Assembly (NCBI GenBank): GCA_028289185.1
Contig: JAQGGV010000057.1
Location: 1-9,116, forward strand
Length of the DNA: 9,116 bases
DNA from: Candidatus Saccharimonadota bacterium
GTDB taxonomy: Bacteria; Patescibacteriota; Saccharimonadia; Saccharimonadales; Saccharimonadaceae
Direction of reading: 5' to 3'
Part shown: piece by piece, positions 1-5,970 of the stretch
How the letters are laid out: each line of letters opens with the position of its first letter
How positions within the stretch are numbered: position 1 is the stretch's first letter
Made by a program: the position numbers and the translations under genes
The notes under the pieces: generated by a model
The model's database searches: none
Told to the model about the DNA's origin: nothing
Seen by the model: the letters and a program-made list of their open reading frames with translations, nothing else

Positions 1-149
1 TTGGCGCTCTGCACGTCGACGACGACCGAGTACAGCGGAACGGCTGCAAACGCAATCGCCAACGCCAAGCATCCCCACCGGAACCGGCGCCAACGTTGAG
101 CATCAGTGGATGGCCACGACGGGAATCGCCCGGGTCGTTTCATCAGCAT
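1..149 (-). CDS. Unknown protein with N-terminal membrane anchor (5' part only)
   Basis: An open frame starts at the ATG at 149 and stays open to the left edge, giving 49 complete codons, so the gene runs off the window. The product begins with a basic stretch rich in Arg and Trp (about residues 4-27), followed by a hydrophobic segment at about residues 28-44 (CLALAIAFAAVPLYSVVV). This looks like an uncleaved signal anchor or a signal peptide. The start overlaps the TAA of the preceding small gene by one base (TAATG). A GAGG about 10 nt upstream, inside the upstream gene, could serve as ribosome binding site, so the two are probably translationally coupled. I do not recognise the family. The visible part supports only an exported or membrane-anchored protein. 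Confidence 0.6.
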   Translation of the reverse strand, partial: MLMKRPGRFPSWPSTDAQRWRRFRWGCLALAIAFAAVPLYSVVVDVQSA

Positions 150-307
150 TATCGCTCGTCCTCAGTGGACTCGCTGCCGATATAGCTGGAGCTAACCCAG
201 CCGAGCCGTTTGGCAATCTTGGTACCAAGTACCCAAATGCCCACGACGGCCACGAGTGGCCAAGCCCGATCTGCGATCTCGAAACCTTGCTGCAAAACTG
301 CGTCCAT
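149..307 (-). CDS. Small single-span membrane protein, 52 aa, unknown
   Basis: A 52-residue protein starting MDAVLQQGFEIADRAWPLV. Residues about 16-32 form one hydrophobic segment (WPLVAVVGIWVLGTKIA), followed by a short basic patch and an acidic, Ser-rich tail. I chose the ATG at 307 over the TTG at 334. The ATG has an AGGAA five bases upstream, and the predicted promoter at 347-376 would start the mRNA near 340, leaving almost no leader for the TTG. The gene sits downstream of the tsf terminator and is coupled by a one-base overlap to the next gene, so both probably form a short operon. A partly overlapping reverse frame (103-312) is less credible because it lacks this start context. No family is recognised. 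Confidence 0.6.
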   Translation of the reverse strand: MDAVLQQGFEIADRAWPLVAVVGIWVLGTKIAKRLGWVSSSYIGSESTEDER

Positions 308-346
308 GTCATTTCCTGTCTGGAGACTTGCCAAATGGATGTTTTG

Positions 347-376
347 ATTTTACTATATGCATCCCCCCTTGTCCAA
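347..376 (-). promoter_or_regulatory. Predicted promoter of the small membrane-protein operon
   Basis: On the minus strand a -35 box TTGGAC (376-371) is separated by 18 bp from a -10 box TAAAAT (352-347). An alternative -10 (TATAGT) overlaps. Transcription would start near 340, about 33 nt before the ATG at 307. This is the first promoter-like sequence after the tsf terminator. Confidence 0.5.
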
Positions 377-377
377 C

Positions 378-407
378 AAAATAACTCCCGGACGAACCGG
401 GAGTTAT
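378..407 (-). terminator. Intrinsic terminator of rpsB-tsf
   Basis: Bases 381-391 and 397-407 are perfect 11-bp inverted repeats (ATAACTCCCGG / CCGGGAGTTAT) around the 5-nt loop ACGAA. On the minus strand the stem runs into TTTGTT. It lies about 20 nt past the tsf stop codon, where a transcript end is expected. The U-tract is short, but the stem is strong. Confidence 0.8.
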
Positions 408-426
408 TGAGAAAGTTGCCGACGGA

Positions 427-1023
427 CTATTCGGTCACACCAAGTTCGATGCGCTTCCACTGCGAAACACGAATGTTTTCGCCGTTGAGCGTGATCTGTT
501 CTTTGATGCGCTCGCTGACTGTTCGAGAGTCGTCCAGCACATATGGCTGCTCGGCCAAAACTTGTTCGGCGAAGTGCTTTTTGAGCTGACCTTCGACGAT
601 TTTCTCGGCCATTTCTGCTGGCTTACCCTTCAGAGCATCGCTTTCTAGCAGTTCCTTTTTCTTGGCTTCATAGACATCTGTTGGGATGTCTTCGATTGTT
701 GAGTACTGCGGCGAAAAGGCGGCAATTTGCATAGCCATTTGGTGAGCAAATTCCTTGAATTCTGGCAGGCGAGCAACAAAGTCTGTTTCACAGTTTACTT
801 CGACAACAACACCGATACGATTGGAGTGGACATAGCTTTCGATGATTCCCTCGCGAGTCTCGCGATCGCCCTTCTTCTCAGCCTTAGTCACACCCTTCTT
901 ACGAAGTGCTTCCAGGGCTTTGTCAAAGTTACCATCAGCCTCGACAAGCGCAACCTTGGCGTCGGTCAAACCGATACCAGTTAGTGCCTTTAGCTTCTTG
1001 ATGTCGTCAATACTAACCGACAT
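427..1023 (-). CDS. tsf: Translation elongation factor Ts (EF-Ts), short form
   Basis: EF-Ts is the cytoplasmic guanine-nucleotide exchange factor that recycles EF-Tu from the GDP-bound to the GTP-bound form during translation. The 198-aa product has the N-terminal UBA-like helical domain (about residues 5-45, with LKALTGIGLTDAKVAL as the family's first signature). It also has the core signature EVNCETDFVAR (75-85), whose TDF residues (80-82) insert into EF-Tu near the Mg site. It is much shorter than the roughly 280-aa E. coli protein and close to the short single-core type known from Thermus. The ATG at 1023 is preceded by a strong GGAGGA located in the last codons of rpsB. Only two bases separate the rpsB stop from this start, so it is the second gene of the rpsB operon. 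It ends with TAG. Confidence 0.97.
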   Translation of the reverse strand: MSVSIDDIKKLKALTGIGLTDAKVALVEADGNFDKALEALRKKGVTKAEKKGDRETREGIIESYVHSNRIGVVVEVNCETDFVARLPEFKEFAHQMAMQIAAFSPQYSTIEDIPTDVYEAKKKELLESDALKGKPAEMAEKIVEGQLKKHFAEQVLAEQPYVLDDSRTVSERIKEQITLNGENIRVSQWKRIELGVTE

Positions 1024-1025
1024 GT

Positions 1026-1730
1026 CTATTCCTCCACCTTCTTAGCTGATAGTCCCTCACCGACTGCTTGGCCAAAGTAATCAAGCAGCAACGATGTACC
1101 CTTGATTGCATCGTCGTTACCAGGAACAACGTAGTCAATCACGCTTGGGTCTGCGTTCGTGTCAACAACACCGACGACTGGTACGCCCAAAACTTTCGCT
1201 TCCTTGACGGCGTTTTCGTCAACCAAGACATCGACGATAACGATTGCGCCAGGACGACCATTCAGATCCTTGATACCACTATATTTGAGGTTCAATTCTT
1301 CGATTTCCTCGGCAAAACGTTGTACTTCAAGCTTGTTGTAGCGCTTTTCAAGATCACCACTTTCCATACGCTTTTCAAGGTCTTTGAGCTTTTTGACCTG
1401 CTGGTTAACCGTTGCGACGTTCGTCAGCATTCCGCCAATCCAACGTTCGGTAACGTATGGTTGGTTGTATTTCTCGGCGACTGCACGAACTGCGTCCTTG
1501 GCTTGCTTTTTAGTACCAACAAATAGTACTTGCTTACCACTCGCTGCAACCTTCGTCAGGAATGGTAATGCTTTGTCCAAACCTTCGACGGTCTTTGTCA
1601 GGTCAATGATGTGGCTTTCCTGGCGTTTGCTATGAATGTATGGCGCCATTTTAGGGTGCCAACGGCTCGTTTTGTGTCCAAAGTGAACACCAGCTTCGAG
1701 CAGCTGTTTAATATCGACTTCTACAGTCAT
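1026..1730 (-). CDS. rpsB: 30S ribosomal protein S2 (uS2)
   Basis: uS2 binds late to the 30S subunit between head and body. The 234-aa product has usual bacterial length. It carries the first family signature LLEAGVHFGHKTSRWHPKM (residues 10-28), the ERWIGGMLTN block (95-104), and the second signature VPVVGVVDTNADPSVIDYVV (183-202) followed by PGNDDA (203-208). The residues around 110-150 form the charged coiled-coil arm. The start ATG at 1730 has an AAGGAG seven bases upstream (1738-1743). It is the first gene of the classical rpsB-tsf operon, with a consensus promoter and a leader of about 78 nt holding a stem-loop that is a candidate autoregulatory site. The stop is TAG, two bases before tsf. 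Confidence 0.98.
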   Translation of the reverse strand: MTVEVDIKQLLEAGVHFGHKTSRWHPKMAPYIHSKRQESHIIDLTKTVEGLDKALPFLTKVAASGKQVLFVGTKKQAKDAVRAVAEKYNQPYVTERWIGGMLTNVATVNQQVKKLKDLEKRMESGDLEKRYNKLEVQRFAEEIEELNLKYSGIKDLNGRPGAIVIVDVLVDENAVKEAKVLGVPVVGVVDTNADPSVIDYVVPGNDDAIKGTSLLLDYFGQAVGEGLSAKKVEE

Positions 1731-1750
1731 ATCGTTACTCCTTTTTCCTC

Positions 1751-1787
1751 ACCGCTGACCCTGAATATCCAGGAGTGTGCCAACGGT
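1751..1787 (-). promoter_or_regulatory. Structured 5' leader of rpsB, candidate S2 autoregulatory element
   Basis: In the minus-strand RNA, ACCGUUGGC (1787-1779) can pair with GUCAGCGGU (1759-1751): nine pairs, two of them G-U. Inside, a 5-nt one-sided bulge (ACACU, 1778-1774) precedes an apical hairpin CCUGG-AUAU-UCAGG (1773-1760). The structure ends eight bases before the Shine-Dalgarno region. S2 is known to repress its own operon through the rpsB leader in gammaproteobacteria. Whether this hairpin does the same here is inference. Confidence 0.45.
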
Positions 1788-1814
1788 TGTGTCATTAAAA
1801 ATTGTTACCGACGT

Positions 1815-1843
1815 AGTGTAACAGAGGTACAATTTTATGTCAA
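1815..1843 (-). promoter_or_regulatory. Promoter of rpsB-tsf
   Basis: On the minus strand a perfect -35 TTGACA (1843-1838) and a -10 TACACT (1820-1815) are separated by exactly 17 bp. The predicted start near 1808 leaves a leader of about 78 nt before the rpsB ATG. Confidence 0.8.
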
Positions 1844-1871
1844 CCGGGGTCTGTCGCCGTGAAAGCATTAG

Positions 1872-1880
1872 TGCTATACT
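1872..1880 (+). promoter_or_regulatory. Extended -10 promoter of the iron permease family gene
   Basis: TGCTATACT is an extended -10 element (TG-n-TATACT). The -35 is poor. The hexamer ends nine bases before the ATG at 1890, so the mRNA would be leaderless or carry only 2-4 nt. It is divergent from the rpsB promoter. Confidence 0.65.
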
Positions 1881-1889
1881 GAGCCCATT

Positions 1890-2387
1890 ATGAAAAATGC
1901 TTTCCGAATCGCTGCCAACAGGATATCTATCTGGACAGGAACTGCGAGTACATTCCTCGGTGCTATTTTGATTGTCCTGATCTGGGCAGCCACTGGTCCC
2001 CTCTTTCACTACTCTGACACCTGGCAATTGGTTATTAACACCAGTACAACTATCGTCACGTTCCTGATGGTCTTCCTGATTCAAAATACCCAAAACCGCG
2101 ATGGCAAAGCAGTCCAACTAAAGCTCGATGAACTTATTCGTGCGACCAAGGGTGCTCGTAACACCTATGTCGGCCTTGAAGATCTGCTGGATAGCGATAT
2201 CGAAGAGATCGAAAAAGAGTTCAAACTCCTTGTTCAAAATCCTAAAACCGTCGAGGCACTCGATAAACTCCACAAGAAAATCGAACAAGAAAAAACTCGC
2301 CGTATCGGCCTGCGTGAGGCAGCATCACACATGCTCCACATTACACAGACCGTCGAACCACCAGTGAAAATTCATCACGATAAATAG
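1890..2387 (+). CDS. Low-affinity iron permease family protein, short two-span form
   Basis: The 165-aa product resembles the family annotated as low-affinity iron permease (Iron_permease, Fet4-like). Recognisable blocks are the first membrane span (about 20-36, ILIVLIWAATGP), then FHYSDTWQLVINTSTTIVT (39-57) running into a second span with FLMVFLIQNTQNRD (58-71), and KLDELIRATKGARN (78-91). The C-terminal half (about 95-145) is strongly charged and probably a coiled coil in the cytoplasm. With two spans it is far smaller than fungal Fet4, so iron transport is a family label rather than something the sequence proves. It stands alone, with its own promoter, before rpmE. No Shine-Dalgarno is visible and the start is nearly leaderless. 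Stop TAG. Confidence 0.8.
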   Translation: MKNAFRIAANRISIWTGTASTFLGAILIVLIWAATGPLFHYSDTWQLVINTSTTIVTFLMVFLIQNTQNRDGKAVQLKLDELIRATKGARNTYVGLEDLLDSDIEEIEKEFKLLVQNPKTVEALDKLHKKIEQEKTRRIGLREAASHMLHITQTVEPPVKIHHDK

Positions 2388-2404
2388 AACCCTTTAACCA
2401 CCCT

Positions 2405-2433
2405 TTGACATTTCCTCGGGGTTGCGCTACAAT
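2405..2433 (+). promoter_or_regulatory. Consensus promoter of rpmE
   Basis: A perfect -35 TTGACA (2405-2410), a 17-bp spacer and a -10 TACAAT (2428-2433). The -10 ends nine bases before the ATG at 2443, which supports that start and predicts a leaderless or nearly leaderless mRNA. Confidence 0.85.
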
Positions 2434-2442
2434 AATCCAGAT

Positions 2443-2769
2443 ATGAAGAGTAATTTGCACCCGGCAACCTACCGTCCTGTCGTCTTTTCCGACGATCAGG
2501 CTAAGTTCGCCTTTTTAACCCAGTCGACCGCTGCGACTGATGACACTATCAAATGGGAAGACGGCAACGAGTACCCATTGATTAAGGTCCACATCTCTAG
2601 CGCGTCTCACCCATTCTTTACCGGTGAAGAGAAAATCATCGACACCGAAGGTCGCGTTGACCGCTTTAAAGCCCGTGCTGCTGCTGCTGAAGCCCGCAAG
2701 GAACAACTTGCAAACAAGGCTAAAAAGGCCAAAGCTGCGAGCACTAAAAAAGCAACGACTGAAGAATAA
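2443..2769 (+). CDS. rpmE: 50S ribosomal protein L31 (bL31, cysteine-free B type)
   Basis: bL31 bridges the large-subunit central protuberance and the 30S head. The 108-aa product begins MKSNLHPATYRPVVFSDD and keeps the family landmarks FLTQST, the DGNEYPLIKVHISSASHPFF block (about 40-59), TGEEKIIDTEGRV and DRF. It has no CxxC zinc-ribbon cysteines, which marks the zinc-independent type (often named rpmE2). The usual domain ends near residue 75. The remaining 30 or so residues are a Lys/Ala-rich, probably helical tail ending in TTEE. A TTG at 2422 in frame would add seven residues, but it lies upstream of the -10 box, so the ATG at 2443 is the start. Order rpmE-prfA-prmC is a common bacterial arrangement. 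Confidence 0.95.
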   Translation: MKSNLHPATYRPVVFSDDQAKFAFLTQSTAATDDTIKWEDGNEYPLIKVHISSASHPFFTGEEKIIDTEGRVDRFKARAAAAEARKEQLANKAKKAKAASTKKATTEE

Positions 2770-2785
2770 CTATTTTATACAGACT

Positions 2786-2812
2786 GAGACCCCGGAAACG
2801 AGGTCTCTTTTT
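2786..2812 (+). terminator. Intrinsic terminator after rpmE
   Basis: GAGACC (2786-2791) pairs with GGTCTC (2802-2807) around a 10-nt loop, followed by five T (2808-2812). The last T is also the first base of the extended -10 of prfA, so terminator and promoter touch. Confidence 0.75.
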
Positions 2813-2820
2813 GTTACAAT
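2812..2820 (+). promoter_or_regulatory. Extended -10 promoter of prfA
   Basis: TGTTACAAT is an extended -10 (TG-n-TACAAT). It ends nine bases before the ATG at 2830. The -35 position falls inside the rpmE terminator hairpin and does not match the consensus. Confidence 0.65.
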
Positions 2821-2829
2821 GAGGATAAC

Positions 2830-3897
2830 ATGCCAAAGATAAATCTAAACATCGATGACCTAAACGCCGAGAAAAAACTGCTCAGTGACTTTTTGGCGAC
2901 GCCGGATGCCTATAGCGACCCTGATTTCAGTGGCAAGAACAAACGCTTGAGCGAGCTTGAGTCGATCATCGAAAAAGTCACGTTACGCGAAACGCTTGAG
3001 CAGCAGTTAACAGAGGCCAGAGAGTTATCAGGCGGGGGCGACGAGTTAGCGGAACTGGCAAAAGCTGAGGCGGCCGAAACCGAGGAGCGACTCACTCAAC
3101 TAGATGACGAGCTATTCATCATGCTTGCCCCTCGCGACCCCAACGACGACAAAAACGTCATCATCGAAATCCGTGCCGGCGCTGGTGGCGACGAGGCCAG
3201 CCTATTCGCGGCTGAACTCTACCGCATGTATTTACGCTACTGCGAAGCAAACAGCCTCAAAACCGAGCTCATCAATGAGAGCGCCAACGATACCGGTGGC
3301 TACAAGGAAGTTATCTTTAAGGTCCTTGGTGATGCGCCATACGCCCGATTGAAGTTTGAGTCTGGCGTCCACCGCGTACAACGTGTGCCCGCAACTGAAT
3401 CACAAGGCCGCATCCATACCAGTACCGTGACTGTTGCTGTTTTACCTGAAGCCCAAGAAACAGACCTTGAAATCAATGCTAATGACCTGCGTATCGACAT
3501 TTACCGGTCTGGTGGTCATGGTGGTCAATCGGTTAACACGACCGATAGCGCCGTGCGTATTACTCATATCCCCTCTGGAATGGTCGTCATTAACCAGGAC
3601 GAAAAGTCACAGCTGAAGAACAAGGAAAAGGCCATGAGTGTCCTACGTAGTCGCTTGTTGCAGCAAAAACTCGATGCCGAAAATGCCAAACTCGATGCCG
3701 AGCGCCGAGGTTTAATTGGAACTGGTGACCGTAGCGAGAAGATTCGTACCTATAACTTCCCCCAGGACCGTATCACCGATCATCGTATCGGCTATAGTCG
3801 TAGTGCCATCCCGGCTGCTATGAATGGTCAGATCGACGATATTATCGAGCATTTACAGGCTTACGAGCGCGAGCTTGCTGCCAAAAACGCCACTTAA
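2830..3897 (+). CDS. prfA: Peptide chain release factor 1 (RF1)
   Basis: RF1 reads UAA and UAG in the ribosomal A site and triggers hydrolysis of the peptidyl-tRNA. The 355-aa product has full family length. Its N-terminal helical domain spans about 1-105, followed by IEIRAGAGGDEASLFA (112-127). The stop-codon-reading tripeptide is PAT (187-189), in VQRVPATESQGRIHTSTV, where RF2 would have SPF; this decides RF1 over RF2. The catalytic GGQ is at 231-233 within RSGGHGGQSVNTTDSAVR. The conserved tail RTYNFPQDRITDHRI is at 306-320. It has its own promoter directly behind the rpmE terminator. A GAGGATA lies between the -10 and the ATG but would be mostly outside or at the very tip of the mRNA. prmC, whose product methylates the GGQ glutamine, follows 21 bases downstream. 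Confidence 0.98.
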   Translation: MPKINLNIDDLNAEKKLLSDFLATPDAYSDPDFSGKNKRLSELESIIEKVTLRETLEQQLTEARELSGGGDELAELAKAEAAETEERLTQLDDELFIMLAPRDPNDDKNVIIEIRAGAGGDEASLFAAELYRMYLRYCEANSLKTELINESANDTGGYKEVIFKVLGDAPYARLKFESGVHRVQRVPATESQGRIHTSTVTVAVLPEAQETDLEINANDLRIDIYRSGGHGGQSVNTTDSAVRITHIPSGMVVINQDEKSQLKNKEKAMSVLRSRLLQQKLDAENAKLDAERRGLIGTGDRSEKIRTYNFPQDRITDHRIGYSRSAIPAAMNGQIDDIIEHLQAYERELAAKNAT

Positions 3898-3903
3898 CAA
3901 CTG

Positions 3904-3912
3904 TGAGATAAT
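3904..3912 (+). promoter_or_regulatory. Possible extended -10 promoter of prmC
   Basis: TGAGATAAT fits TG-n-GATAAT. Only six bases separate it from the ATG at 3919, so transcription would begin on the start codon itself. prmC could also simply be read through from prfA. Confidence 0.45.
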
Positions 3913-3918
3913 GAGACT

Positions 3919-4740
3919 ATGACAATTGACGAGTGGCTGGACGAGGCGACCCACATGCTGGCAGATGCCGGCATTGCCTCAGCACGTCTGGATGCCGAAT
4001 TAATCCTCTCGCATACTATGCGAGAACCACGGACGCATCTGCATGCACACGGTGACGAAATACTTGATGACAAACACGAAGACATCGCCAGTGCCCGACT
4101 GGAACTGAGGCTTGAGCACACGCCAGTCGCCTACATCATCGGCCACAAAGAATTCTATGGCCGGCGGTTCAAAACCACACCATCGGCACTCATTCCTCGC
4201 CCTGAGTCCGAGGCGATTATTCATCTGCTGCACGATATTGTTCCACACAATTTACCCCTGTTACCAGAGAAAATGAAGCTGGTCGACGTCGGCACCGGCA
4301 CCGGCTGCCTGGGCATCACCGCCAAACTAGAATGGCCAGAGCTCGATGTCACACTAACCGATAACGACACTCACACGCTCAACCTAGCCCGCGAAAATGC
4401 CGAAGCACTTCAGGCAGACGTAGCATTTTTGAAAAACGACCTATTACGTGGATATGGTACCGTCGTCGATATCATCATCGCCAACCTGCCCTACGTCGAC
4501 CGCGCCTGGGATGTTTCGACCGATACACAGGCAGAACCGTCGGGCGCGCTCTATGCGGGTGACGGCGGATTGGCGCTCATTAAACGGCTCCTCGAACAAG
4601 CAACTTTACAGCTGCGTCCCGGTGGTCATATACTCCTGGAATCGGATCCGCGTCAACAACACAAGATTATCGATTTCGCCAAAGGTCTTGGGTTCAAACA
4701 CCTCCAGACCGAAGGCTTCGTGACTCACTTTACGCGTTAA
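3919..4740 (+). CDS. prmC: Release factor glutamine N5-methyltransferase PrmC
   Basis: PrmC uses S-adenosylmethionine to methylate the glutamine of the GGQ motif in release factors, which speeds termination. The 273-aa product has the normal two-domain form. An N-terminal helical domain of about 75 residues, ending in PVAYIIGHKEFYGRRF, is followed by LIPRPESE (91-98), the SAM-binding VDVGTGTGCLGI (122-133), the acidic loop after beta-2 (LTDND, 146-150), and the motif-IV tetrapeptide NLPY (189-192). The family norm at that last position is NPPY; the second proline, Asn and Tyr are retained. It is 21 bases after prfA and likely shares its function and perhaps its transcript. Its stop codon overlaps the stop of the convergent htrA by four bases, with no terminator hairpin between them. 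Confidence 0.95.
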   Translation: MTIDEWLDEATHMLADAGIASARLDAELILSHTMREPRTHLHAHGDEILDDKHEDIASARLELRLEHTPVAYIIGHKEFYGRRFKTTPSALIPRPESEAIIHLLHDIVPHNLPLLPEKMKLVDVGTGTGCLGITAKLEWPELDVTLTDNDTHTLNLARENAEALQADVAFLKNDLLRGYGTVVDIIIANLPYVDRAWDVSTDTQAEPSGALYAGDGGLALIKRLLEQATLQLRPGGHILLESDPRQQHKIIDFAKGLGFKHLQTEGFVTHFTR

Positions 4741-5921
4741 GAACCTTGAGTGTATTGCTGCAAGGTGACAGTAACTGTCATCGTTTTGCCACCACGAAGG
4801 ATAGTCAGCTGCACCTGGTCACCAATGGTGTACTCAGACACAAGACTACTAACACTACCCTGATCGCCAACATTAATGTCGCCAACCTTGGTAATGACGT
4901 CTTTGTCCTTGATACCTGCCTTGTCGGCCGGGCCGCCAGCGATAATGCTCGAGCCGCTGTCAGATGCCACATATGCACCTTGTTTAACAGGTAGATTGTA
5001 CTGTTTGGCGAGTTCTGGTGTGATGCTAACATAGTTGACACCTAGGTAGGCTCGCTCCACTTTGCCAGTCTTGAGTAGGTTCTTGATGATACCCTTGGTT
5101 GAATTAATCGGAATCGAGAAACCAATGCTCTGTGCGTCGGCAGCAATCGCAGTGTTAATACCGATCACCTGACCACTAAGGTTCACGAGCGGACCACCAG
5201 AGTTGCCAGGGTTGATAGCCGCGTCTGTCTGCAGCAAATCAGTCAGATTTTCGACAGTGTCACCCTCTTGGGCAGAGATTGGTCGACCAGTTCCAGAGAT
5301 AATACCGCTGGTGACGGTATTTTGGTACTCTCCGAGCGAGTTACCAATCGCGACGACCTTCTGTCCGATACGAACCGAGCTAGAATCGCCGAGTGTGGCC
5401 GCGCTCAGGTTGCTGACACCGTCGATTTTAACAAAGGCAAGATCGTTGAGCGGATCAGTACCAACAACTTTTGCGTTGTCATAGACAGTACCGTCGCTGG
5501 TCACGACCGATAATTGGCTACTACCAGACACGACGTGTTTGTTGGTCAAAATATAGCCATCACTACTGATAATGATGCCACTACCAGCACCTTCTTGAGT
5601 CTGTACGCCCTGGAAGGACTGCGTTTGTTCCTTGGTCATGATCGATACGACACTTGGACCAACCTTGCTAGCAACAGATGAAATGTCTTCCTCGTCCTGG
5701 CTGATAACAGCGTTGCCATCACCACTACTTGAACGGGTTAATGACGATGTGCCAGATAGTCGGGAAGCAATGAAACCACCGCCGAGTCCGGCGGTGAAAC
5801 AAGCAATCAAAATAAGTACAATGACCGCAGCGTATCTGCTGGTTTTGGAACGTGAACGACGACCGACCACTTTAAAGCTTGCTGTCGATTTGCTCGTTGG
5901 TTTCTGTTTTTCCTCTTCCAT
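4737..5921 (-). CDS. htrA: HtrA/DegP-type trypsin-like serine protease with PDZ domain
   Basis: This is a membrane-anchored S1C protease that degrades misfolded exported proteins outside the membrane. The 394-aa product has a basic cytoplasmic start, one membrane span at about 31-53, and a Ser-rich linker of about 40 residues. The protease domain (about 80-285) carries the catalytic triad: His129 in LTNKHVV, Asp160 in NDLAFVKI, and Ser241 in NPGNSGGPLVN. A single PDZ domain follows (about 290-390, with YLGVNYVSITPELAKQYNL and GPADKAGIKDKDVITKVGD). One PDZ and an N-terminal anchor match the Gram-positive and actinobacterial HtrA type rather than periplasmic DegP with two PDZ domains. Upstream lies a membrane protein gene on the same strand, 49 bases away. 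The promoter looks weak but carries a phased direct repeat. Confidence 0.95.
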   Translation of the reverse strand: MEEEKQKPTSKSTASFKVVGRRSRSKTSRYAAVIVLILIACFTAGLGGGFIASRLSGTSSLTRSSSGDGNAVISQDEEDISSVASKVGPSVVSIMTKEQTQSFQGVQTQEGAGSGIIISSDGYILTNKHVVSGSSQLSVVTSDGTVYDNAKVVGTDPLNDLAFVKIDGVSNLSAATLGDSSSVRIGQKVVAIGNSLGEYQNTVTSGIISGTGRPISAQEGDTVENLTDLLQTDAAINPGNSGGPLVNLSGQVIGINTAIAADAQSIGFSIPINSTKGIIKNLLKTGKVERAYLGVNYVSITPELAKQYNLPVKQGAYVASDSGSSIIAGGPADKAGIKDKDVITKVGDINVGDQGSVSSLVSEYTIGDQVQLTILRGGKTMTVTVTLQQYTQGS

Positions 5922-5930
5922 ATTGTTCCC

Positions 5931-5963
5931 ACTCTATCTAAATTAACTGATATTTCACTGATA
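5931..5963 (-). promoter_or_regulatory. htrA promoter region with phased direct repeat
   Basis: On the minus strand TATCAGT occurs twice (5963-5957 and 5952-5946), 11 bp apart start to start. A weak -10, TAGAGT (5936-5931), ends nine bases before the htrA ATG. No -35 consensus is present; the repeats occupy that region. The arrangement resembles binding sites of OmpR-type response regulators, such as the 11-bp-phased CiaR repeats at streptococcal htrA. The link to such a regulator is inference. Confidence 0.4.
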
Positions 5964-5970
5964 CGTTTTG

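Noticed and set aside
308..334. TTG start at 334 for the small membrane protein
   Set aside because: The ATG at 307 has a better Shine-Dalgarno and a sensible distance from the promoter.
110..589. 159-codon plus-strand open frame
   Set aside because: It runs antisense through the tsf terminator and into tsf; composition and content show no protein-like features.
1068..1526. 152-codon plus-strand open frame antisense to rpsB
   Set aside because: Shadow of a highly conserved ribosomal protein gene; no start context.
1749..2117. 122-codon minus-strand open frame antisense to the iron permease gene
   Set aside because: It covers the rpsB promoter and leader on the same strand and has no protein-family features.
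2422..2442. TTG start for rpmE, seven residues longer
   Set aside because: It lies upstream of the -10 box of a near-perfect promoter, and the family starts at the MKSNLHP methionine.
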